Part shown: one piece after another, positions 50,380 to 63,523 of the stretch | Position numbering within the stretch: the stretch's first letter is position 1 | Layout: every line of letters starts with the position of its first letter | Program-made: the position numbers and the translations under genes | Source: Streblospio benedicti | Taxonomy: Eukaryota > Annelida > Polychaeta > Spionida > Spionidae | Assembly (NCBI GenBank): GCA_019095985.1 | Contig: CM032667.1 | Span: forward strand, 40,651,826-40,715,825 | DNA: 64,000 nt | Direction of reading: 5' to 3' | The notes under the pieces: model-generated | What the model was told of the DNA's origin: nothing | Databases searched by the model: none | What the model saw: only the letters and a program-made list of their open reading frames with translations

Positions 50380-52265
50380 ATCCTGGAGAGTTATTGGACA
50401 TAATTAACTACTAGTAATACCTCTTATGACTCAACATTGTGCTGGCGATGTTGTGGTCTTTGAACGCGTTTGATAAAAAATGGCATCTCAACAGCGCAGA
50501 AGAAAGACCGCAAACAACAATTATGATGTAAAAAAAGGAAAAAAAACAAACACTTTTTATTGGAAAAAATGGAAACTTAAAATTGTCTACTTCTATTGTA
50601 AATTATTCTTATAAACTACATCTTACAGCTGCCTTGCTCACGGAACGAGGCTGTCATAACAAACAGCCTCACTCCTAGGGATTCCCGGTGGTGTTCCCCC
50701 CCCCCCTTCCCCCACTCCCTCCAGCCTCCTCCCTCACTAAGGGCAGATATGCTTAAAGCAGGTCAAAACTTTTCTTTCCCTTGAATTTTCACGCCCTCCC
50801 ATTCTTCCACCAAGAGATCTGCCAGTTTCCCGAATACATATGTTGTTGCATTCCTTACATTCAACTTGGCATATGACTCTACACTTATCTTCCAGACTTA
50901 ATGGGTCTTTGGGTTTGCATTTCTGATTGTCCTGCTTTATCACAAAGACTGGTGCTGTATTTTATTGTTCAGATACACCTTTAGTTTATGGGAACATTAT
51001 AGTTTTATTATGTGTTAGCGGTTTTACTGATGTTTCCTTATTATTTTTTTTTTTATTCTGAGCTTCAATTTTACCTTCTTTCAATGACCATTCAGCGTAT
51101 GTATCCATAAACTCAAAGCACTCTTGATCTTATCCTTTTCTATTTGTCTTAATTTTTCAATAGAATTAATATATGACTTACACTACAAATGAACTTGTAT
51201 AATGATAGAAATGGTTTGTATGGAGGTCCGTGATGGTCTCTATTATGACAATTGACAGTGGGAAATTATGACACTGTACATGTAAAAGATGTGCTGTCTG
51301 TATGTTTGAAATCGTATGCATCTTCATCGTTAGGAGCTATCAGACTGGGCTTGACAAATATTACTCCATCACAATTTTCCCCTTATTTTTCTCATATTGT
51401 CCTGATATTTGTGTATGGATATCATTTTCTAAAGAAAAAAACACCAAGGCTTTTATGAATAGAATAGTTATGACTTGCTAATGACACTGGTCGATGGTGG
51501 CGCCATTAAGTGGTCATACATCACACTACGCACAAAGCCTCATGAATATGCAACATCGACAGTGTGTCAGTGTGTATAGACCGTGATTAATATGACAGAA
51601 GATGTGGTATGGTCATTATATCATATACATGTATATGGAATATGTGAATCGCCCAAAGGCTGTACACGTGGGCACTTGGTGAACTAAACGAAATCTACCA
51701 TCGTTCATCTTTACCACTAAAAGTGAATACAATGTACAGTGAATTTAGAATTCATTTCATTTGGTACAAAACTGAGATATAATCCCCAACCAATTCTTTA
51801 CAATGGATGAGAATAACACATGATAGGGAGTCTACGTATGGTGAGTTTAACCAAAGTCCATGGCGTTTAAACATCTCCGGGCATTTGGCGCCCATTTTAT
51901 ACGCAATTAAATATTATTCACGTGTTCACAATTTCTTCACTTCCATCAAAACAGCAAAGCATTTGTGGCATACAAGGACACTTGTTAGAGGCAACATTAC
52001 ATATGAGTGCAGGCTAAGTGCATTATATTGATTCTCGCGTATATGTGCACAGTGCTAATGAATATAGGAAGTCTAATAATGATGTAATAAATTAGATCAT
52101 CAATAGTTTCAATAAATCATCAACTCAAACATAACAGCGTCTTCGCCCCCTCCCATTAAAGCCATATATCTACATGCCTCTTCAAGATCTATACATTTTA
52201 CATGCCAAATAATTTGAGCACCTAAAACACATTAAGACGAAAGCCTAGTACATTTTCATCAATTA
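50380..52265. other. intergenic after the large gene
   Basis: The 3' UTR ends near 50390. The remainder has a C-rich tract at 50697-50707 and the Penelope-like remnant. No host gene seen. Confidence 0.5.
50737..50943 (-). mobile_element. Penelope-like element remnant (GIY-YIG part)
   Basis: Reads CQVECKECNNICIRETGRSL, matching the well-known ECKxCxxxYIGETGRSLxxR pattern of the GIY-YIG endonuclease domain of Penelope-like retroelements. Only this short C-terminal piece is recognisable; the reverse transcriptase and ends are not seen. It is a broken, old remnant. Confidence 0.7.
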
Positions 52266-53714
52266 GGGGAAAAATTCTCATAATCATGATTTTTACTTCA
52301 TTCATTTACAAAAAATAGCACCACTACATAAACAATTTTTTTTTTTCAAAAACATTTTCTTAAATATTTTTTAAACACAAAATGTTCAGAAATATAGGCA
52401 TATCTTTAGGTACATAAATAAAAAACAGTCAGCCACATGTCACTTCTGTAAATCCTGTGGTTCTATCTTAAATTATTTATCAACGTCGCCCCAGCCTTCT
52501 TTTTTTCATTTTGTGGCCTTGTATTCAAGCAAGTGATGAAAATTTTCTAACATCCATATTTGATAATGTGTTTTCTTCTGTCATGAACAATATTACAATA
52601 GGTAAAAGATTTTACCAAGTTTATGCCATAATCCAATGTTGTCAATCCATTTTTAAAGTATTGACTCAACAAAGATGCTTATTCCATTGAATGGATTATA
52701 ACTGTATCTACCACTTCTTTTTATAGAATGTTAATTCAACAGAAAACTATTTATGCAATTTCTTGAAATCTTCAAATATCATGAAATTAATACGCAGTGA
52801 TACTGTTGAAATGAGATCCGATGTACAGTGAAACCTGTCTATGTAGGCACCTCTATATTTAGGAGACCCATATTGTATGGACACATTTCTCTTCTCCAAT
52901 TACTTCAGTGTTATATTGAGAACCTCTCTGTTCAGGACATCTGCCTTACATGGACGATTTTCATTTTTTTGCGAAGGTCTACACAAACGATACGTTCTAC
53001 TGTATTTCCTTGTACTATTTAATGGCTTTCATAATCCCTTTCAATAGGGGAATGACTGTATTCCAAGTGTGCAGTGAGGCATTAATAAAGTCTAATGTGA
53101 GGCTACCAACATTTCACAGTATCACATATTGGTTTGTCTGATGATCTGTTTGGGTTTGATAATTATCATCCTCCAATTTTTTATTGCTCTTTACATACTA
53201 AACAAAGTTAAAGATATATGCTTGTTCCGTTCCTTGAATCAACTTTTCATGATGGATATAATTTTGTTATATTCTTTGATCAATGTGATGTGATGTTTTC
53301 TGGAGCCAAAAGTAGTCCGTAATCTCCTTCATGAATATTCACACACATAATGAACTACTAATGAGCTGTGGAAAGGGCATTTTGTAATATTTGTCATAAA
53401 AGTTGGAATTATATTTGAAATTACTATTTTTGCATTCAAAGGATACATTTAAAAATTCTAAGGCTGGGGCGATTTAAAGAAATATGTCCTCTATACAAGA
53501 GTTGTGTTTCTATCTAATGACACACCATCAGTGGTTCAGTATATGTACCTAAAGATGTGGTCATTATTTCACAAAAAATGCCTTTTAAAAACTTTTTTTT
53601 AAATTTCACTTCTGAAAAAAAGAGAAATATCTTAAATCATGTTACACCAATGTTTATAAAAATCATCTATATCAACTAAAATTAGAAAAGTAAAAAAAGT
53701 TCTGGGCTTCCCCC
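52266..53714 (+). repeat. dispersed 1.45-kb repeat, copy B
   Basis: Direct-orientation partner of 36086-37664, starting GGGGAAAAATTCTC and ending TTCTGGGCTTCCCC. It differs by scattered substitutions, small indels and a roughly 200-bp block missing relative to copy A, so the copies are not recent. Confidence 0.8.
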
Positions 53715-55965
53715 TTAAGTCAGTCAACACCTGGATTGGTGATAGCAATACGTAAATGTGGCATGCAACGTGTGTGTGCATTCCATAAAAAAACGAGTCC
53801 TACTCCCCGTGAATGTTTGATAAACGTTTATGAAAAAATGTATTAAATGACAGTCACAAATGTTAATCCCCGTAATTTCCCTTCGTGTTGGGCTATGAGC
53901 ACAAACTCATAAAGTGAAATGCTGGGTCCAATGTTTGAAACATGTTCGTGGTGTAATCAACAATGGGTACAATACTACCTCCCTTTCGGCTTTACTATTT
54001 AGAATCGCCTGCCGTTGTCTTGAGCAGGACAATAATACAAGGACCGTATATCCTCCCAGGCGGGGCTGTCATGCGGTTTTCGCTGGTGAGTTGAGAATAT
54101 TGGTGCCTGTGCTGAGCATAGGGATTAGTCTGTATGTGATGGGAGAACACGACGGTGACAGATAGCGTACTGACCTCAGGCCCGTCTGGAGTGCTCTTTG
54201 ACCATCCTGCAAATGAGGGTCACCATTGGTTACGCTCTTTGGGGTCAACACCTTGCAAGGCTATGACTGCACAGCTTCTGAAGATGACTACCATACACAT
54301 ATTTGTGAACAGTAGGTACTTCTGCTTCCTATATAGAGCTCTATAATATAACGGCTCTTTTCTGTTCTCACTATGCAAAGAGGATGTCAATATCCGTTAA
54401 GCACTATATCGTTTATAAATGTGCCTAGAGATATAAGACAACAGCCAAGTGACAGACCACTAAACTCCACCAAAAGACGAATTAAAATGTATCTATTGAG
54501 TATATATTTTTTCAAACAAACACTGCCAAGTGAAACTGAAGTCCATATGAGATAGCATTACAAACGCTCTATCGACACCGTCACTTGCTTTGTCTCTGAT
54601 AACCAAAGTGGCAGCCACAAAGTGGCCCATAAATAGGCCTTTGAATTAGACCACTTTCCTTTCATAGGCACTCTATGTAATATGGTGGCTCCTTGGTTCC
54701 TGTAATATGGTGCTGTTCCCCTGTGTATACTATACTCTATAGATTGGAACATCCTATTACAATAGCATCTCTTTCTAGGCCATGACCACAATAACACAAT
54801 TTCTCACGGTGCGAACCCTTCATATATAATGTGACTTAAATGAAGACGAACCCTCGTAAAGAGACCACTTCACTATCGACACCAATTGAAGTCAGTATTT
54901 AAAAAAAACTTCTACTGTCTGATTTCAAAGTTACTCTTAATGGGTAGATTCTGCTGAATGTCCATGTCAAAGGTTTACTAAATGAGACCAATTTCCTTCA
55001 TAGTAAGCACATGGCTCACTTGCTGCTAGACTATTTACGGATATGCTATGCAGTGTAATTTGAAACTCATCTTAAATGCATGATACGTCATTTCAAAGTT
55101 TACCTAAATGTGTCCAATCCCATTCATACAAACTCTATATTGGCCATTGACTCTTAAAAGACTTCATGCATTACTATCTACTTACACTAAACAGGCTACA
55201 TAGGTTGAGGAAATCCTTCTAGATAGGTAGCCTCAAATGAAGTGTCATTTCAAAGAGTCACTCAATTGAGACCGCTAATTGATGGCCTATGATTTGAAAA
55301 TTGCCCAGAAACCTACTTTGTAAGCACATGTGTGGAGCACGCGTAGTAAAGTGGTTCATAAAATGTTGCATGATGCGCTGCCTGAAAGTGAAACATATTT
55401 AGATTTGAGTGGTTTCAGCGCCAGTATTACAATTGTTTCATTGAATACAGTTTTTCGTATCTGCTAAATTGTCAATCTTTAATCATACACGGTTTACTCG
55501 TCTCACACTCACTCTGTTAACCGTAATAAAAAACATGCAAAAAAAACGTCTAAAAATCGTCACGGTTCACCATCAGTGAAGCCAGCTCTATCATTTCACA
55601 CGCCCCAGAGTTAGAGATGTGACTACTCGAGTGCACATTTAAGGCAGAATCCAGCTGATATAACTACCATTCAGGAACAGGTGAAGTTTCAGTTGTCCAT
55701 TCATGTTAGACGGACTTCCACGTGCTAGACATATTGTTCAGTGCCTTCTAGGCAGGTACTTTGCGGATTTTGATATCCTTTTTCTTGGCTTCTTACCAAG
55801 GATATTGAAAGTCATCTGCCCCCTGGAGTTCAGTGCCATCAACTGTGTGGAGAGGCACAGTATCACTTATGTTGAAGACGAAAGAATTTACCAAGGGGGG
55901 CATGAGTCTTAATCCAATCTTGTTGCATTCAATATCTACTCTAAGCATTTAAGTTACTGGGCCTG
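53715..55965. other. intergenic, no firm gene
   Basis: An open frame at 53914-54165 contains a stretch bounded by a CTTGAGCAG acceptor and a GTGAGT donor (about 54030-54085), which could be an isolated exon. A minus-strand basic frame near 55740-55870 (ILGKKPRKRISKSAK) lacks an acceptor. Neither is strong enough to call. Confidence 0.4.
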
Positions 55966-57335
55966 CTAGATTTCGTCTGAGAGCAGAGCTATATTATTAG
56001 CAGAGTCTGGATCAGAGAGAACTTCTTTAGGTTGTCTGCGTGATATTCTTGGTGTGAGAGTGAGTTCCGGTTCGTCTTCTTTTCCTGTCCGCGGTTTCTT
56101 CACCGTGTAGACGAGCGCTATGGCGAATAGAAAGGAGCCAAGGTTGAAGTAGACTTGAAATCTGATAAAAAAAACAATCATTTCCATTTTAGAATACATT
56201 TAATATCAGTTTTAGGTGTAACACTTCTGAGGAGAGTTGCCATAATGACCACCCAAGTTTGTCTACCACAATTACCAACTTGTTATTGTTCATACAACTA
56301 GTAGGCAAAAGTCAGACGTTCTTGAATACGGAAGCCGAATGAGTCAAGGTTTTAACGCCATCGTAAATCGACACAATGCCTCGTCACACATAGACGCATT
56401 TTGAAATGTAGAATTATATCTTATGAACTGAGTTTCCACATCACACTGCAGAGTTAAAAATTGGGAATGAACACTCGTAACCGTGTGACTGGGTCTTTAC
56501 GAGAGACCCCAGTTTTCACCCTCCGAGGTGCACAAAACATAATGGCGCGTTTTACTATTTTCGCCAATGGCCGATAACGTCCGTTTAATCTGGTAAATGG
56601 CACATCGGGCGCATTATGTAAACCTGTAATTAGGCGGCGAGGGACATAATGTCCCCATCATGGGTATAGAGTGTCCTGATTGCTCCCACAAATGTACCCT
56701 AATTACGCTAATGTACGCAAATGACTTTTTCGGAGAATTTTGTGACTCGTACCGAGTATACTTATTTTGGTTTATTATATGTAATAGGCCAAGAGTGTCC
56801 ACATAAGACAGGCGTCCGATATACACAGGACAACCTGTCTCCCAGACCTGTATGATGGAGGCCACCGTGTTAGTTAAACCATTTCTCGTAGTTCAATTTC
56901 TTAATGCATATACCAACATGAACCTCTGTAAAGAGAACGCGTCTCTATTGCAGCCACTTGAGATCAATCATTAAGGAGATATTCAACTGTATGTATAATT
57001 GGTGATTGCTGGTGTGAAAAAATGCGACTTTGGGTGTAGTGTTGGGTGATGTTCACTCTAGAAAACTATGATTTCCCTTTAAGAAAACTTGTCATACATC
57101 CCTGTGATAACGAAATGTCGGGTGACTCGTTTTTTTCTATAACTAGCCCATGCTAGTTTGAGTTTAACGTGTTCAACTGAGACTTATACACAGATCACTT
57201 TCTCTCTGATATTAAACAACCCTCACACAACCCACAGCAGGCTTTTTTCTATGGCTTTTTATTTATGGCCGACCTTGTAGCCACAATACACTATTCTTCA
57301 CTCTATTTATGCTCACCGCATCCTACGAATCTCGC
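55966..57335 (-). CDS. 3' end of a membrane-protein gene, with microexon
   Basis: The terminal exon 56161-55966 follows a pyrimidine-rich ATCAG acceptor and reads FQVYFNLGSFLFAIALVYTV, a clear membrane helix, then a polar cytoplasmic tail ending SDEI at TAG (55966-55968). Upstream, 57335-57317 is a 19-nt segment with an excellent acceptor (CTCTTTGCTGTAG) and a GTGAGC donor, encoding EIRRM in the phase needed to splice into RFQVYF. The exons before it were not found, so the protein is 5' partial. One last helix followed by a charged tail fits many transporters and tetraspan proteins; I cannot choose between families. Confidence 0.5.
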
Positions 57336-57749
57336 CTACAGCAAAGAGAAATAATGACAACATCATTTCAGAGATTTTTTACCACTATTTTACTGAGTCA
57401 ATGATACGTATATGGGCTGTGAGGTTTTCTTCAGTCTAATGGCACGGGGATTGTTTTCAGTGGCTGCTTAAAGGGCGTATATTTTTACATGGCATATATT
57501 ATACACCACAGACAGGGCATATGCATGTATTAAATCAACTGTTTTAGAAATTCTCAGCAATCTATTAACCATCATGCATTTATGTGGTGTGACATGGATC
57601 AACCAATACCGGGAACCCAGAGCTCTTTTCCTCAGCCCTGCAGCAGTTCAAATGTCCATAGATCTGATAAGTCTGATAAGTCTGTCACGTCTTGTTATGT
57701 TGATTAAGAGTGTAGCAAAGGAAATAAATAACAAGCCATTTTTGCAGAG

Positions 57750-57965
57750 ATGGCGTGGACGCCTAGCGTGGTACCATGGTCTCCACGGATTAGATTGTCA
57801 CATGATGAGACAACACAGCGTCTTTGGCGACCAAAAAACTTGCCATTCAACACAGTGTTCCCTCTCCATCTTTCCCCCATACATCCCTGTGGGGAGATTG
57901 GCCGCTACCACGATGTATGGAGAGAGATGAGCGGAAAAAGAGACACGTTTGGCCACCGTGATTAG
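57750..57965 (+). CDS. 71-aa protein, unknown function
   Basis: An ATG in good context (GAGATGG) lies two bases after a TTTTTGCAG acceptor, so the 5' UTR probably has an intron. The frame reads MAWTPSVVPWSPRIRLSHDE, then FPLHLSPIHPCGEIGRYHDV and ends TFGHRD. It is rich in Trp, Pro, His and Arg with one Cys, and has no signal or membrane segment. It may be a complete microprotein or a terminal exon read from an upstream ATG. It lies opposite the minus-strand membrane gene. Confidence 0.45.
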   Translation: MAWTPSVVPWSPRIRLSHDETTQRLWRPKNLPFNTVFPLHLSPIHPCGEIGRYHDVWREMSGKRDTFGHRD

Positions 57966-58086
57966 AACGAACATCAATTGGGGGTGTAAGGATATTAGGA
58001 GATAGTGTTACGCTTTACGAATTGCGTTATGTGATCATTATGGTTATATTGCTAAAGTGGTGAGAAAAGGGGCATTGGAAAAGATA

Positions 58087-58194
58087 TTGAGATCAGCCTA
58101 TCTATGCACTTGTGTTATCTTTGTCTGCAGAAGTGAGCGTCAGCGAACGAGTGCAGACAAAGACACCACAAGTGCATTGATAGGCTGATCTCAA
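58087..58194. ncRNA. 108-nt near-perfect hairpin (pre-miRNA-like or foldback)
   Basis: Left arm 58087-58129 and right arm 58152-58194 pair at 40 of 43 positions, with a 22-nt loop. The left arm begins TTGAGATCAGCCTATC and ends TCTTTGTCTGCA. Length, near-continuous pairing and loop size fit an animal microRNA precursor or a young foldback element; strand is unknown because the hairpin forms from either. Confidence 0.55.
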
Positions 58195-61100
58195 CACTAA
58201 AACATACCCATACCGTTTTATTACAAGTAAAGCTATTTTGATACAAAGATGCTAATTGCGTTATACCCATTGAACTGTTAATTTTGGGCTGGTACAACCT
58301 ATTGTCTCTTTGTGCATTACTTTTAACTGTGGTAGTCATGTCTCTAGAGCGACATCATAGAACTAGATGGATGATTACCAACCAATTGCAAAACAGTTCA
58401 AAATACTCTTGATCCTCTGTATAAGACCACCCTAAGGACTTGGCCCAAGTGTCTCAATTGGGAGGTGGTGTATTAATGGACGTTCGTGGTGGTCTTTTTA
58501 TAAAGGCTTTAGACCGAGTGTCCTATCATAGATGGTGTGGTCTTCCTATAAGATGTGGTTGTAATTATAGGTTATAATGTTCTATCTCCACCGTGAGACA
58601 CGTAAATATCACCTAATCTCAGAATTTATCCAAGGTATAGACTGGTGCCTGGTGATATGAAGGCTGCATCTATTAATAGCACTAATTGAGGGATTCCCCC
58701 GACGCAGCGGTGATGCCTTGGGGGTTCCCCGGTAACCGACTTCGGGATGTAATTTGTTTTGAAGAATGATGCTCGTCTTTGGAGGCCTCATTGTATTACA
58801 GACTTGAGGATGTAGGGCCCATGTTCACGGCTAGATCAACCTGGTTCTGTGTACACCATCGAAGTTTCCGTCTGTATTTGAGAAGACTTAAAATAAGTAG
58901 ATACGTAATAGTATTATTTCGTACGTACTTCTAGGTGAAAAGTTACATTTTTCTCTTTTTTTGCACCGAAATGCTCTATGAAATAAGCCAGCAATATTCA
59001 TGTGCATTTAGAAATATGTAGACTATAGCATACAATTAAACCTATGTCTACTTACTGAGAATACATGTGCACGTCATTAGTCCTCAAGGCCAAATGATTG
59101 CTGATTCCCAGTTAATTATGTGATAACTCAATACTATCTTAATTCATCAACCCATTACAGTAACTACACTACCCAAATATGGCTTACAAGATGGCCACTG
59201 CTAAAATGAAGTTTTTATATATGAGGTTGAGGTACTTTCTTAATTTTGTGCATTGAATGGGAAAAAAGAAAAAAAATCAAAGCATGTAGTTGTTTTCCCC
59301 AGGATATAAAGATTCAACTGATGGATGTTGGCAACAATCTTCATCGAAACCACACTATTCTTTTGCGACTCAAGACCTCCTACTCAATGTAGCGGGGTGG
59401 AGAACAGCGTATAATGACATACTTGGTACACATACGAGAATATGAATAAGAGCAGCGTATGTATCCAGAAGTCACTATTGTCACCCGTGCCTCATAGCAG
59501 GTGAGATAAGGTGACTCCTTTAAGACTAGAATTTGCATTACATTATCAGGTGACCTATTCAACCTACATCTCCATATCAGAACAGAAAAATGCACAGCAT
59601 TCTGCATCAAGCACATTCCAGTTACATGTATTGAAGCATAGTCTCTGTGGGCCGAAAATAATAATTTAAAATGCAATAATTATAAATGATGTAAAAAAGA
59701 ACTTCCAATGACTGGCATCTCTATAAATAGACTACTTTGGTAATAAGAGTCCTTTTGATCTAGAACTTCATCAGTACAGCTCTGAGACCCAGCATTACCA
59801 TCATGAGACCACCTGAAGCCGTCTTAGAGGTGCTTTCAATTGATAAGTTCCAACTGTATCAGTTCTCGAGGCAGAAAAAAAAATAATTCTTTATATCAAC
59901 CCTTACACATTGCCATGTGGTTGAAATTTATATTCATTTATTCAACAGCACCATGTGTTACCTACCCATCTATACACCCAGGCACCAGTTTATATCCCAT
60001 TAAAGCCTTCTGCAACAACGTGATATATGAGGAACGGCGCTGCATATAAGAGATCCGTCCAAGACGCATGGCGGGGCGGAAAGTTCCCTCATCTGTTACC
60101 GGGAAAGACTACTCCTGGTGTTAGAGGCCTACATGCGCATCCCTCATCGTAGGGTAAAGATAGGGTCAGAGAATAAAGAATATAGAAGCCGATTCTTGCA
60201 ATGTATGGTGACCATTTTTAATTGTCTCAATTACAAAGTTATTTTTGGCAGGATATCGTTTCTTCTCCGGTCAAGGTTCACGGGGCGGGGCATTTGTCGG
60301 AATGTTTACACCCTGAATTCCAAAATGTCCACGATCTGATTAATGTTGTAAAACGATAAAAATGATGATATATGTGCACGGTAAAGCAAACTATTTAAAT
60401 GCTTCATATTTCACCACTCGCTGAGATGTACATTGACTATGATTCATATTGCATTTCAGAATAACATCCTATCCTGAAAACGCTTGTCACCATGATAAAT
60501 ACAGTAAAAGCCAATATAGAAATAATCTGAATATATGTGCGTGCGAGCATGGGGTGATGGGATGTTACCCTGTGAGGGATGAGGGGGTCAATATAACCAC
60601 CATCTGTTGTCACGGCGATACGGGAGGGGGCGTGGCAGGTTCGTCACTTAGAGTTGCCCAAGGCTGGTTTCAAGGGTGCTATGGCTGTAGGCTAACGTCG
60701 CGTGTGAGTGTACGTGAAGTGTGCGTGGACAATCCGTGTATCATCTGTGTTTTGTAAGTGTTTTGTGCGTGTATCATTCGTGATAAATGTGCTTAATATT
60801 TCACGTAAAGACCAACAGTCATTGTAATTTTTTTTCCACGGAGCCCCGCGTATCAAGAAAACGCCAAAACATTTGTACGTCCTACATACGTGGTTCATCC
60901 GTTTTTTGACAGTGACTTAATTCAGGGACCGACGGTCTCGGTTATTGAAGCCGAACTAGTGATATTGCGCATTGTTTACTGGTTCGTCGCTGGTGCATTT
61001 TCAAACAGAATCGCATTTTTTTCCATGTGCTTCTCATCTCTTTGGGCACAGTTAGATTTGGGAATGAGCATTAACTCGTAATGGTCAGACTGAGGCTTTA

Positions 61101-63523
61101 GTTTCTATTTTTGAATAATCACTGTACTGATTGAATCACGCATACATTTTGTTTGTCTCTCCTCAGTTTTGACTGAATGGATAACTTCTCCGTTAACGTT
61201 CTCCACCATGGTACATATAACATTACAACTATTCATTTTGATGAAGACTATCCACTAGTTTTTACTTATTATTTTTGTCTACACTAACAATGCGCAACTA
61301 AGTCCATGTACCGTTATACAGCAGAACCTCGCAATTAGGGATACTTATAGTGCGCATTAAATTGTATCCTAGCACTTGTAGGGAGGTAAAGAGACTTGTA
61401 TCAAAATGATGCATCAGACTCATTAGTTTGAATTGGTGAGTGTCATTACACTGCAGTTTGTTTGCCATTTTCACCCTGTTGTCACTCCAACAGACCTTGT
61501 GCCATTTGATGACACCTGCTGGACACTCGGCCCTGAATTTAGCTACATGCTACACGGAAATCTTTAAAATTCTAAATTTTCTTGTCGCAAAATGCTTGTT
61601 TGCACAAAGAGCCAGTTGGTGTAAGGTTTACACGTCACTGGGCACCTTATTGAGATTGCATTAGTCTACAACTGTCCCACCCTAATATACTCCGAGGACT
61701 GGAACAACTGCATGAACTCAAAAGTGAAACTGTATTCCTAATGCAAGTTGTCCATGGTATAATCATGAGTTGAAGGGTTCAGAGTATATGTGTCTGTTCT
61801 ATAAAATTACCAAGTGCAAAGTTATTGCAGCTTTTACAGCCTTATGTGGTACCATGTAGTCTGTGTTTTAGTAGTAGAATCCATTATTCGGATGGTCTAA
61901 TTAATTTGCAAATAATATATTTTGTTTTCCAACAAAGTGCTGCTAGAGTTCACTTGAGTAACATTTCTTTACGATTTATTTTCATGCTTTTTGGATGTAC
62001 TTGGGATTTCTAAGTGCTATCTTGCTGTAGGTATCTAACTATTTGTGTTTCTGGTTATACCAACCATGACTGACATTTGGACCCATTTCACTTGTGTTGA
62101 GGTTTAACAGTGTTTGAAATAGTAGGGGACCCGAGGGCTTTGAACCCTTAACCAGTGCCCTTGACTCTTAAGACGTGAGGGCTCTGCTGTCGCTCAATTA
62201 TTTTGGTGAGTATTGGTGAGTCATAGTGAATTCCTTACTTCATCATGTACTAAACATGGTTCAAATACGTGTCTATAAAGCAACCACTTTTTTTGCTAAC
62301 ATTTCAAACACATATCACAGCAGAGCCATTAGCTTATGATCAGGGCTTCTAATCATTTAAAGTTAAGGGCCCTGCTGTATCCGAACTTTTCCTGCGAGTT
62401 ACAAAGTGGCACTGGTTAAAAACAAAAGAAGGGTTAAATAATACTACTCATGTCACACTTGTTCAATACACCAACATGCATCTCATCAAGAAAATCCCCT
62501 GCTTGCGAATATCAATAAGTTGATGGTAAACATGGAGCCACGTGGCAATATTTACACCATCTGTTAAACATGAGCTAATTTACATATTTGCGAATTGCCC
62601 ATAATTGATATTGAAGATGACCAATCTTTGAAGGATGATGCTAGGTACTTTTAGTATTCTCAAAATATCTATAACAAATACTGAGCCCATTTCGGGGTTG
62701 TAAAGCGCAAGATGCAGATGAATCATCATGGCAATATGCAAAAAACATTTTTTCGCCAATGACAAGATGGGATAGGGATTATCATATCCCATATCCCTTT
62801 TGGGGATCCTTGTTTCCCACATCACGCTTTTCAGCCTTATCCCCGAGTCCCATTTCCCTATGCCCCCGCCCCATCACCGAATATAAACAGTCAAACAATG
62901 AACACATGTTTAGTCATATGAAGAATGCGGGATTCCGTACATGTCGTAACTGTCGTCGTCAAATTATCTTGTACAAAAAAAATGTAAAACGGCTGAAAGA
63001 GAACGTTATGTGAATCATGTTTGCATGGGTCTGGTTGAGCTAGATTGCAGAGGTTGATGGATCTGGTCAGAAAATGTGCCTATTCTTTTTCGTTTCCCCT
63101 GTTGTTAACCGTCGCTCTATTATATGCTGTCTTCTCAGACTAGATTTTGTCAAAGTGAATACTGTGACTACTCACCAAGCATTATTGCACGATCGCAACT
63201 TCCAAATCGAGGCCGTTGGGTCACTTCGCCATTCCCGCTGAAAGAGGACGTTATGTTGTTGCTGCTTGGATGTTGGCAAGATCGTTGTCTCTTACGTTCA
63301 ACGTAACGTCACGTCGCTTACCGCTCTACACGTACGTCCTTTGTAATGTAATATGCATAACAGAATAACAGAATACACAAGCAAAGTGATGCTTACAAGT
63401 TTGGAGTTGACATTTCAAAGATATACATGTATATGAAATGCCGCCAGATATTTTAACTCTATGGCTGAATAGATGAATTCGTGAACAATGGTGATAATTT
63501 AACTTCACTCGACGGTAACATAA
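58195..63523. other. gene-poor 5.3 kb
   Basis: No supported gene. It contains a TACAGCAGAACCTC repeat end (61317-61330), a Cys-containing open frame (60449-60757), a short ATG frame at about 60068 with a possible donor near 60118, and a B-box-like sequence near 62130 without the rest of a tRNA. Confidence 0.45.

Noticed and set aside
55740-55880. Minus-strand basic frame ending in a stop, near KKPRKRISKSAK
   Set aside because: No clear acceptor and no start; lies downstream of the stop of the real minus-strand gene.
60449-60757. Open frame with several Cys (GCYPVRDEG, ICCHGDTGGG, GCYGC)
   Set aside because: No signal peptide, no splice borders and biased mainly by G-rich sequence.
62125-62215. 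Minus-strand GGTTCAAAGCC resembling a tRNA B box
   Set aside because: No A box, no cloverleaf, and the T stem is imperfect; at most a trace of a SINE.
62759-63013. 84-aa frame with FPTSRFSALSPSP
   Set aside because: Derived from a CCCATATCCC-type low-complexity stretch, with no splice support.
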